A DNA stretch of 64,000 nucleotides from assembly GCA_964544595.1 (NCBI GenBank), contig CAZJBM010000009.1, positions 12,190-76,189 of the forward strand, given 5' to 3'. This document shows positions 43,082-51,819 of this stretch, piece after piece; position 1 is the stretch's first letter; every line of letters starts with the position of its first letter. Both the position numbers and the translations under genes were made by a program. Source of the DNA: JAGBWK01 sp964544595. GTDB lineage: Bacteria > Bacteroidota > Bacteroidia > Bacteroidales > Muribaculaceae. Below the pieces are notes generated by a model, which worked only from the letters and a program-made list of their open reading frames with translations, was not told where the DNA came from and made no database searches.

Positions 43082-44144
43082 TATCAAATAATTCAGGGTT
43101 ACTTACTAAAACGGCATCAAATCTTCGCTCTGGGCTTAGTAGGTTTTGTCCGCCTCCTAATATGATATGTTTTATGTCATGTTTTGAAACGCGCGGATTA
43201 GCCAGTTCGTCGCATTTCATGAGAGGATATGTGAGCGACCCGCTTAATGCGAATGCTTTGTCATTGGCTATGTTGTAAGAGTGAAGCCTTACAATTCGTC
43301 TATAGTCAAACTGCTCATAAACTGCATAGTCAAACAACATTCGGTATAACCATATTATGGTGCGCATGAAGCGCGTTATTTTCTTTGTGTCCTCTTTTTG
43401 TTTGACGCACATCTGAATTACTGCCAAATTTGACCATACGAATACATCGAGGCAGTTATCGGCAAGAATTGGTTTGGAGCCTTTAGTTTTCCAAATAGGT
43501 TGAACTATCAGAGGGGCCTGTCGGTCGTGCAAATAGCTGCTTACAGCCAATACAGCTTCTTTTATTTTTCTGTAATGGGGGAGAACTGATTCTATATCCT
43601 CCCAATGATTTATTTGTGGTACAGTACCCAATAAATCCTTGAGTTTGTTTCTCCCTTCGGCATCTGAGAAATTTGAGCAGATGCTGCATGCTAGAAAATT
43701 GATTGTCGGGGGTCTGACAACTATTTCGCAACTATATCTATGCTCAGGCAGATTCTTGGTGGTATTATCGGGAATAGCTGTAAGCTTGATTTCAAGCCCA
43801 GCAAGATTGGTCCCTGTAGAGCCGTTCATCATTACGAGGTCAATCTTCTCTCGCTGGCCAGTATAGAAGCGCTCAAATCCCGAAAATCCAGCCTCGAAGT
43901 TATAGTATGCGTTAGGTGAAAGCGGATCGATACGATAGAGTTCCTCGCCCGATATGTATTTATGGAGCAACGTGTTGCTTGCGTCAATGACCAAATACAC
44001 AGGTTGGATGCCCTTATACGACATCCATGCCACTAATGAGGCAGGAAAAGAGCTGTTGAATTGGTTTTTTCCCCAACTTTCTTCCTTTGAATAATCTCGG
44101 CTTGAATTGTTGTGGTTTTGGCCGAATAGTCCAGGTGATTGCAT
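43068..44144 (-). CDS. Type II restriction endonuclease, HindVP-like
   Basis: 358 residues. The N-terminus (LFGQNHNNSSRDYSKEESWG, then KNQFNSSFPASL) and the active-site block IDLVMMNGSTGTNLAGLEIK followed by LTAIPDNTT match my memory of the HindVP family. That family contains enzymes cutting GRCGYC. A PD-(D/E)xK site can be read as D...E-I-K in this block. It overlaps the C5 methyltransferase gene (ends at 43081), the standard tight pairing of a type II system. The family call is from recalled sequence pattern and the recognition site is unconfirmed. It begins 12 bases downstream of rsmD. Confidence 0.78.
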   Translation of the reverse strand: MQSPGLFGQNHNNSSRDYSKEESWGKNQFNSSFPASLVAWMSYKGIQPVYLVIDASNTLLHKYISGEELYRIDPLSPNAYYNFEAGFSGFERFYTGQREKIDLVMMNGSTGTNLAGLEIKLTAIPDNTTKNLPEHRYSCEIVVRPPTINFLACSICSNFSDAEGRNKLKDLLGTVPQINHWEDIESVLPHYRKIKEAVLAVSSYLHDRQAPLIVQPIWKTKGSKPILADNCLDVFVWSNLAVIQMCVKQKEDTKKITRFMRTIIWLYRMLFDYAVYEQFDYRRIVRLHSYNIANDKAFALSGSLTYPLMKCDELANPRVSKHDIKHIILGGGQNLLSPERRFDAVLVSNPELFDNENS

Positions 44145-44156
44145 AATGAATTGGAA

Positions 44157-44699
44157 TTACTCGGGGATTTGGAAGATGGAGAAGTTGACTGAGCCGTAGG
44201 CGCGGTGCTGGGCGAAGTGGGGGAGGTCGGAGAAATCGTATTTTTTCGAGTGCTCGATGATAAATACGCTCCCTGGTTTAAGAAGCTTTGAATTAAGCAC
44301 TTTAGTCGGGATTTCGCCGAAGTCGGGGAGGTCGTATGGAGGGTCGGCAAACACGATGTCGAAGGGCGCGGGAGCGGCTTCGATGTATTTGAGCGCATCG
44401 GTTTTGAGCAGTGTCAGATTGTCGATGTTGAGTTGCTGGGCCACTTTGCGTATGAAGTTATACTGCGTGGCGGCTTTTTCGACGGCCGTCACTCGCGAGC
44501 AACCCCTCGAAAGAAATTCGAGCGTGATGGCTCCCGTTCCCGCAAAGAGGTCGAGCGCGGTCGGCTCATCGTCGAAGTCGACGATGTTTTCGAGCACGTT
44601 GAAAATGTTCTCGCGGGCGAAGTCGGTGGTCGGGCGAGCTGTTATGTTGGTGGGCACGTCGAAGCGACGACGGCCGTATTTTCCGCGGATTATTCGCAT
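44157..44699 (-). CDS. rsmD: 16S rRNA (guanine966-N2)-methyltransferase
   Basis: 180 residues. The RsmD pattern is complete: MRIIRGKYGRRRFDVP, RPTTDFARENIFNVL, the SAM motif ALDLFAGTGAITLEFLSRG, VEKAATQYNFIRKV, and the catalytic FDIVFADPPYDLP. It methylates G966 of 16S rRNA. Its start overlaps the end of the DUF3822 gene by 10 bases, a fixed arrangement in Bacteroidetes. The R-M genes follow directly downstream. Confidence 0.95.
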   Translation of the reverse strand: MRIIRGKYGRRRFDVPTNITARPTTDFARENIFNVLENIVDFDDEPTALDLFAGTGAITLEFLSRGCSRVTAVEKAATQYNFIRKVAQQLNIDNLTLLKTDALKYIEAAPAPFDIVFADPPYDLPDFGEIPTKVLNSKLLKPGSVFIIEHSKKYDFSDLPHFAQHRAYGSVNFSIFQIPE

Positions 44700-45520
44700 A
44701 GTGGTAGGATTATGAGGTCGAAGGGTGAGGTTAGAGAGATGCGTCCGGCGCGGTACATCTCCGAGGGGAATATCATAGGCATCACCGACGAGCGGAATTC
44801 GCGCAATCCCTTGATTATCTGGTCGCGGCGGGGGCGGCTGCCGGTCACGAGCGTCTCGTTCACTTCATAGCCGCCGGGGGGAGTCGTGGAGGCGAGGATA
44901 TAGTAGATGAGGTCCGACGGCTCTTTGTAGGCAAATCGGTTGGCCAAATACAGGCGGTCGTGGCTGAGCACTATTATATCGGCCGAAAACTCGCGCACGT
45001 TGATGAAGGCTTTGGTCGTGTTGCCGTGGTGGAGTTGGCGTCGCAGGTATTTGATGAGCGGAACGAGGTGGCTGAAAAACGCCACGTTGCCAATCGTGCG
45101 CCTGATGAAGTTGAGCTCCGTCTCCTTGATGGCCGAGATGGCGCGGGCGTTGAAGCCCTCAAGGGCGTTGTCAATCAGTTGGTCGCGCTCCTCGGTTTCG
45201 GGGTGGGCTATGCTGAAGAGCGCGCGTATCTCCGCCTCATCGGTAATTTCATCGGGGATGAGCATGAAATTGGCCGACTCGATTTCGACGTTGGTTTTCG
45301 CGAAATCGGCCAGCAGAAGAGGGTTGTCGTAGACGATGCCCTCGATAGCCTTCTGGCGCTCGTCGCCCTCGGTCGGTATGGCGAATTGTCTGACGATGAG
45401 CGAGTTGTCTTCCAACGGATTATATATCATCACCGTCAGCGAGTCGGCTCCGATGCGCATGCCGAGCTGGCAGTAGGCCGAGTTTTGCAGTAAGTCGGGT
45501 GTAAGGGGTGTATCGCTCAT
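44690..45520 (-). CDS. DUF3822 family protein
   Basis: 276 residues, no signal peptide or membrane segment. Landmarks: LTVMIYNPLEDNSLIVRQFA, the middle 'LVPLIKYLRRQLHHGNTTKA' region, FSADIIVLSHDRLYLANRFA and YEVNETLVTGSRPRRDQIIK. It matches the Bacteroidetes-specific DUF3822 family, thought to have an actin/ASKHA-like fold and nearly always encoded with rsmD. The function is unknown. Overlap with rsmD suggests coupled translation. Confidence 0.88.
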   Translation of the reverse strand: MSDTPLTPDLLQNSAYCQLGMRIGADSLTVMIYNPLEDNSLIVRQFAIPTEGDERQKAIEGIVYDNPLLLADFAKTNVEIESANFMLIPDEITDEAEIRALFSIAHPETEERDQLIDNALEGFNARAISAIKETELNFIRRTIGNVAFFSHLVPLIKYLRRQLHHGNTTKAFINVREFSADIIVLSHDRLYLANRFAYKEPSDLIYYILASTTPPGGYEVNETLVTGSRPRRDQIIKGLREFRSSVMPMIFPSEMYRAGRISLTSPFDLIILPLCE

Positions 45521-45544
45521 GGGTAATAGGATATCGTTGAGTGG

Positions 45545-47530
45545 CTAATAACCGCGGAACCCGGTGTTGCCTGTCCGGGAGTTGTTGCCGAAGCCGGGGT
45601 TGTAGAATTCTTCATCCTCGTCCTCCTCGTCTTCGTCGTTTTCAAGTGGCTTTTCCTTGGTCTGAGGCTTGTTTTTCTTTATTTCGTAAGGCTTCTGCAG
45701 GTCTACGGGCATCTCGTTGAGATCCCATGTCTGCGAGAGGTCCCAGTTCTTCTTTAGGTTGAGTTTCTTCGGGTAATAGTAAATCTCGTCGGGCTGCTGC
45801 TTCAGGGCGATATTGCCCGTGTCCCAGAGGCCGTTGCCGTTGCGGTCGATGAATGCCCTGGCATAGTAGGTGCCGGGAGTGAGGTATTCAAACGTCGCTT
45901 TGCCGTTGACCGCCTCGGCTTTAGCGACAGGCGAGTCCGACGTGTTAAGTAGCTCCACCACTACGTTTTGCCCCGGATCGTAGCCGCTAAGGTTGAACAC
46001 TATCATCGAGTACTCGTCGGTTGGCTTGACCGTAAACTCGCTCGAGATCGGCTTGATATGTTCCCCGTATATCCCTACGATGGCTGCCGAGTCGGCCACG
46101 AATTTGTATTTCACGCCCGGCTCCCAATTATAGTGCAGCGAGTAGTTGAGTAGCAGATTGGCCGAGTCGCGTACGAGCGGTTGCGGCCCTAAGTCGGTCC
46201 ACACGGTGTCGCGCAGCACTTCGAGCCTGATTCCGTCGGCGATAATAGTGTCGATAGGTTGCGAAGCCTTGAAGCGCAGCGGCAGGTAGAGGTCGTGGCT
46301 TCCGCGGCTCGTCATGTTGAAGTCCATGAAAGTGATTTCGGGGGCTGAAATCGAGTCCGTTTCTTCGCCTTTTTTCTTTTTCTTCTTATCCTTATCCTTG
46401 TCGGCGGTCTTGGCGTTCGACGATTTGTTGATGAATTTTAGCGTGTCGGTTGTCCATGAGAGCTGGTCGAGCGTGTCGGTGCGCAGATAGCGCGCTTCGA
46501 TAAGCAGCGTGTCGGTGCGCATCACTTCGCGGTCTTTGATCCAGTAGGTCAGCGTGTCGCGCAGCCCTGTGTGGTTGAGCAGGGCCACGTCGCCGAGCAT
46601 CTTGCCGGCCGCCGGGCCGTTGAGCAGCTTCATCGCGGGCAGAGTGTCCGACGGTGCCCCTAATTCCATATATATGCGTGTTGAGTCGACTCGCGAATGG
46701 GTCTTCAGGTATTGCGGTTTGTAGTTCTCGTTAAACCAGGTCAGCAGCACGTCGTTGGGTAGGTAGCGCACCCCCTCGCGTATCGCTATCGAGTCCGAGC
46801 CGTTGGAGGCGCGGAGCGTGTCTACCACCTCGATTCGCTCTACCGACGGAGAGATAGTGAAATCATAGAAAGCTACGTCTTCCGAGCGGTCCCAGTGGTA
46901 GTCGCGGTTCATGTCGTTGATGGCGAATAACTTATATTCCCCCTCCGCGAGATTTCGGATCACAAACTGGCCGTATTGGTTGGTCTTCGCGATGCGGTCC
47001 ATCGGGAGCGTGGTGATAGCCGAGTCGGCGAGATTGGAGTAGACCCCGACGATCATCCCCTGCGCCGGCTCCAGGTTGCGCGAGTTGAAGAGCATCCCGC
47101 TGATCACCAGCGAGTCTCGCGTCGGGCCTGTCGAGAAGTCGAGCGCGAAGCCGTCGAGTATGTTCCCCTCGTTGAGGTCGCGGATTGCGTCGGAGAAGTC
47201 GATGGTGTAGGTCACGTTGTCGAGCAGCGTGTCCTGCAGCTCCACGCTCAGGTGCTTTCCGTTGGCCGATACGCGGGGCATCTTTTTCTGCACCGGCGAC
47301 ACCACCACCTTGTTCATCACGTCCTCTACCTTGATGTTCTCGTTGAATGTGGCCGTCAGCTTGTTCCCCTTGAAGTTAACCTCGCCGGGCGCGGGATCCG
47401 AGCGCACAAACACCGGGGGGAGCTCATCTTTAGGCCCACCCTCCGGACGCCCTATGCTCGCGCATGCCGCCATTGCCAGTATCGCGGCGGCGCCCAGTAT
47501 TATATGAAGTATAAGTTGCTTTCTGCTCAT
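45545..47530 (-). CDS. Ig-like (SbsA/Big_5) domain lipoprotein
   Basis: 661 residues. The signal peptide ends in a lipobox (AILAMAACAS). Right after it comes a Big_5/SbsA-type Ig domain (PPVFVRSDPAPGEVNFKGNK, then FNENIKVEDV; LDNVTYTIDFSDAIRDLNEG). A carboxypeptidase-regulatory-like beta domain follows at ~205-265 (YGQFVIRNLAEGEYKLFAIN, DMNRDYHW), then a Lys-rich stretch (DKDKDKKKKKKGEE) and a second similar beta domain near the end (GTYYARAFIDRNGNGLWDTG). Such proteins are a fixed Bacteroidetes family of unknown role at the cell surface. It is upstream of the DUF3822 gene by 24 bases and likely co-transcribed. Confidence 0.88.
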   Translation of the reverse strand: MSRKQLILHIILGAAAILAMAACASIGRPEGGPKDELPPVFVRSDPAPGEVNFKGNKLTATFNENIKVEDVMNKVVVSPVQKKMPRVSANGKHLSVELQDTLLDNVTYTIDFSDAIRDLNEGNILDGFALDFSTGPTRDSLVISGMLFNSRNLEPAQGMIVGVYSNLADSAITTLPMDRIAKTNQYGQFVIRNLAEGEYKLFAINDMNRDYHWDRSEDVAFYDFTISPSVERIEVVDTLRASNGSDSIAIREGVRYLPNDVLLTWFNENYKPQYLKTHSRVDSTRIYMELGAPSDTLPAMKLLNGPAAGKMLGDVALLNHTGLRDTLTYWIKDREVMRTDTLLIEARYLRTDTLDQLSWTTDTLKFINKSSNAKTADKDKDKKKKKKGEETDSISAPEITFMDFNMTSRGSHDLYLPLRFKASQPIDTIIADGIRLEVLRDTVWTDLGPQPLVRDSANLLLNYSLHYNWEPGVKYKFVADSAAIVGIYGEHIKPISSEFTVKPTDEYSMIVFNLSGYDPGQNVVVELLNTSDSPVAKAEAVNGKATFEYLTPGTYYARAFIDRNGNGLWDTGNIALKQQPDEIYYYPKKLNLKKNWDLSQTWDLNEMPVDLQKPYEIKKNKPQTKEKPLENDEDEEDEDEEFYNPGFGNNSRTGNTGFRGY

Positions 47531-47640
47531 TTAGGGATTGGGTTATATGAAAACAACGCCGAAGCGTTGTCTGTCCCAGAATGAAATCCGTCTCTGCCTG
47601 TTTTTCCAGATCAGATATTTGGTCGAAATCAGGCTCTAAG

Positions 47641-47712
47641 TACCCCGGAGCAGAATCGAACTGCTATCTAAAGTTTAGGAAACTTCTATTCTATCCGTTG
47701 AACTACCGGGGC
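47641..47712 (-). tRNA. tRNA-Arg (anticodon CCU)
   Basis: 72 bases on the minus strand without an encoded CCA. The acceptor stem is GCCCCGG/CCGGGGU, the D stem GUUC/GAAU, the anticodon stem GAAGU/ACUUU with loop UUCCUAA (anticodon CCU, reads AGG), and the T stem AGCAG/CUGCU with loop UUCGAUU; the discriminator is A. All stems pair, with wobbles only. It has its own promoter overlapping the end of folA. Confidence 0.96.
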
Positions 47713-47725
47713 GTGATTGCTTCCG

Positions 47726-47756
47726 CAAAGATATTTATTTTTTGCGAGAATAGCAA
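47726..47756 (-). promoter_or_regulatory. Promoter of tRNA-Arg(CCU)
   Basis: On the minus strand: TTG (complement of 47754-47756), 20 bases, TATCTTTG (complement of 47726-47733): full consensus. It overlaps the last codons of folA and places the start within a few bases of the mature tRNA 5' end. Confidence 0.8.
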
Positions 47757-48262
47757 ACAAAACGGTAGCGCGCGCCGCTCTTTTCGTCCTCCGCCCAGTC
47801 TCCCGCTTCGCTCAGCTCCCATTCCGCGGGATCTATCGCGGGGAAAAACGTGTCGGCGCCCTCCGCCTCCGCGTCAATCTCCGTAAGTTGAAGCTTGTCG
47901 GCCGCGGGCATGAATATCGAGTAGATAGCCCCGCCCCCTATGACGTAAGCCTCCTCCCCGCCTGCGGCCTTTATGGCCTCCTCGGGCGAGGCGGCCACCG
48001 TAAGGCGCGTCTTCGAGTCGCCTGCCGAGGCGTATCTCCCGAGTATGTCGGCCTTAAACGCCTCGTCGCGGCTCACCACTATGTTATGCCGCCCCGGTAG
48101 CGGCCCCCGGGGGAGTGCCTCAAACGTGCGCCGCCCCATCACTATGGGGTGGCCCGACGTGAGTGCCTTGAAATGCTTTAAGTCTTCCGATATGTAAAAT
48201 GGTTGGTCGCCATTGCGCCCTATCGCGCCATCGCGCGCCACTGCTGCTATTATCGTTATCAT
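47735..48262 (-). CDS. folA: Dihydrofolate reductase
   Basis: 175 residues. MITIIAAVARDGAIGRNGDQPF is the DHFR N-terminus; DLKHFKALTSGHPIVMGRRT follows, with the usual acidic residue in SEDLKHF, then LPGRHNIVVSRD and YVIGGGAIYSIFMPAADKL. It reduces dihydrofolate with NADPH and so recycles the folate spent by thymidylate synthase, also encoded in this window (thyA at 59159). A -7-type box lies 6 bases before the start, next to a fragment of the 164-bp element's end. Confidence 0.96.
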   Translation of the reverse strand: MITIIAAVARDGAIGRNGDQPFYISEDLKHFKALTSGHPIVMGRRTFEALPRGPLPGRHNIVVSRDEAFKADILGRYASAGDSKTRLTVAASPEEAIKAAGGEEAYVIGGGAIYSIFMPAADKLQLTEIDAEAEGADTFFPAIDPAEWELSEAGDWAEDEKSGARYRFVCYSRKK

Positions 48263-48267
48263 GCGCG

Positions 48268-48275
48268 CAAAGTTA
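48268..48275 (-). promoter_or_regulatory. Possible folA promoter, -7 element
   Basis: TAACTTTG on the minus strand matches TAnnTTTG but lies only 6 bases before the ATG, so the message would be nearly leaderless. No TTG at the expected distance. Confidence 0.4.
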
Positions 48276-48277
48276 AG

Positions 48278-48296
48278 TAATTTTCGATACTTACTT
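48278..48296 (-). repeat. Isolated arm of the 164-bp hairpin element
   Basis: On the minus strand AAGTAAGTATCGAAAATTA, identical to the first 19 bases of copy A at 20739. The rest of the element is missing. The remainder of the 345-base gap between folA and the next gene is AT-rich, with only the terminator at 48558 recognisable. Confidence 0.65.
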
Positions 48297-48557
48297 CACG
48301 CTAAATTCGACAAAATGAAGCTTCAGGAATGAGCATTGGCTATAAAACAAAAAAAATTACTCGTCGTCTCGACGAATAATCTTCTTACCTTAAATCTAAT
48401 ACCATGAAAAACTGATGCAAAGATATGCGTTTTATGTTTTATAACATAATTTTCAAGCAAAAAAATCATTGCTTTTAACAAATTTTAATATTTCAAGCCG
48501 TTTTCTGTGCAAAATCAACCGAAAAAAGCGTGATTTCTGCCCCTCCCCAAAATAAAT

Positions 48558-48589
48558 CGACCCCGCGGTTCCCAAAAATCGCGGGGTCG
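48558..48589 (-). terminator. Terminator of the small secreted-protein gene
   Basis: CGACCCCGCG (48558-48567) pairs with CGCGGGGTCG (48580-48589), followed on the minus strand by ATTTATTT. It lies 19 bases after the stop at 48608. Confidence 0.75.
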
Positions 48590-48607
48590 TCTGTTCGGTG
48601 CTTATTA

Positions 48608-49051
48608 TTAATGTTCTAAGCCCATTTCATATTTGAAAATGCCGTCATCCGCAACAAGGTTCTCCTTGTTGCCGACAAATTCATATTCCTGACCGTCATT
48701 GAATTTTACCGTAATCTTATATTTCGATCCGGTCACTGTTCCTGTGAAAGTTCCGTCGAGCGATGAATTTTCGGTCTTGAGGCAGCATGTGCCGTTGGGA
48801 TTGAAAGTTATTTCGCACCATACGCTTGCTCCGCTACTGAGATGCTCTCTTGTGCCTATGTAGCAGTCGCCAAAAGAGACGGGAACATATTTCTTAGGGG
48901 TGGCGGCCTTTTTCGCGCCTCCCTTTTTACCCCCTTTTCGGGGTGCGGCCTGGGTAGTGGTGGTCGTTTGGGCCTGAGAAGCGGACGCTTCAACCGCTGT
49001 TCCGAAGGTGAGCCCTGCGGCGCAAATCATTGCGATAAATAATCGATTCAT
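48608..49051 (-). CDS. Small secreted protein of unknown function
   Basis: 147 residues. A signal peptide (MNRLFIAMICAAGLTFGTAV) is followed by a Thr/Gln-rich stretch and a basic Gly/Lys linker (RKGGKKGGAKKAATPKK). The C-terminal ~90 residues are beta-rich with three Cys (FGDCYIG, VWCEITFNPNGTCCL) and a strand pattern (GTFTGTVTGSKYKITVKF) like small lipocalin- or copper-chaperone-size barrels. No family recognised. It is 38 bases upstream of speA's stop on the same strand, with its own terminator. Confidence 0.75.
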   Translation of the reverse strand: MNRLFIAMICAAGLTFGTAVEASASQAQTTTTTQAAPRKGGKKGGAKKAATPKKYVPVSFGDCYIGTREHLSSGASVWCEITFNPNGTCCLKTENSSLDGTFTGTVTGSKYKITVKFNDGQEYEFVGNKENLVADDGIFKYEMGLEH

Positions 49052-49089
49052 GTTGATAATTACTTGTTGTGCTGTATGTTATTTGTCTG

Positions 49090-50988
49090 TCAATCTTTTT
49101 CGAGATAAGTGTAGCCGTAGAGCCCCGAGCGGTAGTTGCTGAGAAATTCGCGCCCCTCCTCCGGGGTGATGCGTCCCGCTTTCATCGCCGAGCTCACCCA
49201 GCTCTCCACGTTGCGAACGAGCTTCTTCGGGTCGAACTGCACGTAGTCGAGCACTTCGGCGACTGTCTCGCCGTCGATGATTTTCTCGATCTCGAAGCGG
49301 TCTTTATACACGCTGATATGCACCGCGTTAGTGTCGCCGAAGAGGTTGTGCATATCTCCGAGTATCTCCTGATACGCTCCGACCAGAAACACTCCGAGGT
49401 AGTAAGGCTCGCCCGATTTCAGCTGATGCACCGGCAGCGACGACGAAGTCCCGTGGTCGGTGATGAAATGCGAGATCTTCCCGTCCGAGTCGCACGTCAT
49501 GTCCTGTATCGTGCATCGGCGCGTGGGCTTCTCGTCGAGCCGCGCCAGCGGCACTATCGGGAACACCTGGTCGATCGCCCATGAGTCCGGCAGCGACTGG
49601 AAGAGTGAGAAATTGCAGAAATATTTGTCGGGCAGCATGCGCGACACCTTGCGCAGCTCCTCAGGCGCGTGCTTCATCTGCGACGCTATCGCGCCTATCT
49701 CGCGTGCTATCGACCAGAACAGCTTCTCCACCATCGCGCGGGTGCGCAGGTCGATCATCCCGAGGCTGAAGAGGTCAAGGGCCTCCTCGCGTATCTGCTG
49801 GGCGTCGTGCCAGCTCTCAAACAGCCGCTGCTGGTCGAGCGAGTCGTATATGTCGTGAAGCTCGCGCACCAGTTCATGGTCATTCTCGGTTATTTCGTCC
49901 GAGTCTTTCCACTGCGGCAGCGTCGTCGTCTCGAACACCTCAAACACCAGCACCGAGTGGTGGGCCGTCAGCGAGCGCCCGCTCTCCGTGATGATATTCG
50001 GGTGCTTCAGGCCGTTCTTGTCGCAGGCGTCCACCAGCGCGTATATCGAGTCGTTCGCGTACTCCTGTATCGAGTAGTTCATCGAGCTTTCCGACGCCGA
50101 GTTGCGCGTCCCGTCGTAGTCAACGCCCAGTCCGCCCCCTATGTCTACATAGTTGATGTCAAAGCCGTTCTTCTCAAGCTGCACGTAGAATTGCATCGCC
50201 TCGCGCAGAGCGTTCTTTATGTTGCGTATGCGCGTTATCTGGCTCCCGATATGGAAATGGATGAGCTTCAGACACTCCTTCATGTCGCGCTTCTGCAGGA
50301 AGTCGATCGCCTCCAGGAGCTCCGACGAGTTCAGCCCGAATTTCGAGCGGTCGCCCCCCGAGTCTTCCCATTTGCCCGCGCCCGTGCTCGACAGCTTGAT
50401 GCGTATCCCTATGTTCGGCCGCAGCTTCAGCTGCTTCGCCACGTCAGCGATTATCCGAAGCTCGTTCATCTTCTCTACCACCAGGTAGATCCTTCGCCCC
50501 ATCTTCTGCGCCAGCAGCGCCAGCTCCACGTAGTTCTTGTCCTTGTATCCGTTGCATATTATGAGCGCGTCGTCCGCGATGTTCGTCGCGAGCACCGCAT
50601 GAAGCTCAGGCTTCGACCCCGCTTCCAGCCCTATGTTGAACTTCTTGCCGTGGCTTACGATCTCCTCCACCACCGGCCGCATCTGATTCACCTTTATCGG
50701 GTAGATGATGAAATTCTGCGCCTGATAGTTGTATTGCTCCGCGGCCTGCCTGAAGCAGCGCGATATTTTCTCTACGCGGTTGTCCAGTATGTCCGGAAAT
50801 CTGAGCAGCACCGGAGCCGTGATGTCGCGCAGCTGCAGCTCGTCCATCACCTCCTTCAGGTCAACCGACGCGAACCCCTCGCGTGGCGTCACCTGTATGT
50901 GGCCTCTCTCGTTTATCGAAAAGTATTGTCTGCCCCATCCTTTTATATTGTACAGTTCGGAGCTGTCTTCAACACGCCATTTTCTCAT
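49090..50988 (-). CDS. speA: Biosynthetic arginine decarboxylase
   Basis: 632 residues, the normal SpeA size. PLP enzyme of the alanine-racemase-like fold: the Schiff-base Lys is in IYPIKVNQMRPVVEEI, then NIGLEAGSKPEL, ICNGYKDKNYVELAL, IHFHIGSQITRIRNI, the phosphate-binding VDIGGGLGVDYDGT and the C-terminal active-site stretch TCDSDGKI. It decarboxylates arginine to agmatine, the first step of polyamine synthesis in Bacteroidetes (then carboxynorspermidine/spermidine). An Lrp-type regulator gene ends 108 bases upstream on the same strand. Confidence 0.97.
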   Translation of the reverse strand: MRKWRVEDSSELYNIKGWGRQYFSINERGHIQVTPREGFASVDLKEVMDELQLRDITAPVLLRFPDILDNRVEKISRCFRQAAEQYNYQAQNFIIYPIKVNQMRPVVEEIVSHGKKFNIGLEAGSKPELHAVLATNIADDALIICNGYKDKNYVELALLAQKMGRRIYLVVEKMNELRIIADVAKQLKLRPNIGIRIKLSSTGAGKWEDSGGDRSKFGLNSSELLEAIDFLQKRDMKECLKLIHFHIGSQITRIRNIKNALREAMQFYVQLEKNGFDINYVDIGGGLGVDYDGTRNSASESSMNYSIQEYANDSIYALVDACDKNGLKHPNIITESGRSLTAHHSVLVFEVFETTTLPQWKDSDEITENDHELVRELHDIYDSLDQQRLFESWHDAQQIREEALDLFSLGMIDLRTRAMVEKLFWSIAREIGAIASQMKHAPEELRKVSRMLPDKYFCNFSLFQSLPDSWAIDQVFPIVPLARLDEKPTRRCTIQDMTCDSDGKISHFITDHGTSSSLPVHQLKSGEPYYLGVFLVGAYQEILGDMHNLFGDTNAVHISVYKDRFEIEKIIDGETVAEVLDYVQFDPKKLVRNVESWVSSAMKAGRITPEEGREFLSNYRSGLYGYTYLEKD

Positions 50989-51032
50989 TTCTTACGCAAT
51001 TGTCGGTTACTTTGATTCCTGCTTAGTCAGGG

Positions 51033-51040
51033 CAAAGGTA
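51033..51040 (-). promoter_or_regulatory. Possible speA promoter, -7 element
   Basis: TACCTTTG on the minus strand matches TAnnTTTG, 44 bases before speA; no clear TTG 20 bases further up. Confidence 0.4.
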
Positions 51041-51096
51041 GCGAATATGACAATGAAAAAAAAGAAAAATGCGTACAAACTACTTCCCCTCCGCCC

Positions 51097-51561
51097 TTAT
51101 TCAGCCTCGATTATCGGTATTTGGCGGTGTATCGAGTGGTCGAGCGAGATCAGCGTCTCCGTGCCCACCACCCCCGGTATGTTCTGTATCTTGTCGTTGA
51201 GCAGCTCCATCAGGTGCTCGTTGTCCCGGGCGAACAGCTTCACGAGCATCGTGTAAGGCCCTGTCGTGAAGTGACATTCCGTTATCTCGGGTATCTTCTC
51301 GAATTCCGGCACAACGTCGCGGTAGAGCGACCCCCGCTCAAGCCTGACCCCTATATACGTGCACGTGCTGTACCCCAGATCCTTCGGATTCACGTTATAC
51401 CCCGACCCCGTTATCACGTTCAGGTCTATCATCCGTTGAATGCGCTGGTGGATGGCGGCGCGCGAAACGCCGCACTCTAAGGCTACGTCTTTCGAAGGGA
51501 TGCGGGCGTTGCGCATCACGATTTTAAGGATTTTTCGGTCGAGATTGTCAATACGGTCCAT
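51097..51561 (-). CDS. Lrp/AsnC-family transcriptional regulator
   Basis: 154 residues from the ATG at 51561 (MDRIDNLDRKILKI), where the family normally begins; a frame extension of 19 codons upstream is not conserved in pattern. The winged HTH is IPSKDVALECGVSRAAIHQR, followed by IQRMIDLNVITGSGYNVNP and a C-terminal RAM ligand domain (CHFTTGPYTMLVKLFARD). Lrp-type regulators sense amino acids and form octamers on DNA. Its place upstream of speA suggests control by arginine or a related amino acid; this is inferred. Confidence 0.93.
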   Translation of the reverse strand: MDRIDNLDRKILKIVMRNARIPSKDVALECGVSRAAIHQRIQRMIDLNVITGSGYNVNPKDLGYSTCTYIGVRLERGSLYRDVVPEFEKIPEITECHFTTGPYTMLVKLFARDNEHLMELLNDKIQNIPGVVGTETLISLDHSIHRQIPIIEAE

Positions 51562-51819
51562 ACTATATGTTTTATCGTGAATCAGAGGAGTTGGTTTAGC
51601 CTGGCTACACATCATCACATCTTAAGCACATCTTTTTTTAGGGTAGAGAATCTATGTGCCTTTTTTCTATGTTGAAACTGTCAAATCGGCGTTATCTGCC
51701 GTAATTTGGTTGCGAATTTACACATTTTTTCACAAACCGCAAACCTTTTTCACCAAAATAAACCTAAATCCCTCAAATCTCCCCCCAATCTCCCCCCAAA
51801 GAGCCCGTCGTTGTGCCCC

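Noticed and set aside
47566..47640. A third copy of the 70-bp foldback repeat next to the tRNA
   Set aside because: Only short pieces of the ends match (CTGTCCCA and CAGGCTCTAA) and the arms do not pair with each other over more than a few bases.
49669..51015. 448-codon open frame on the plus strand opposite speA
   Set aside because: It is wholly antisense to a certain speA gene, its translation is Arg/Leu/His/Val-rich without domains, and long antisense frames are expected in GC-rich coding DNA.
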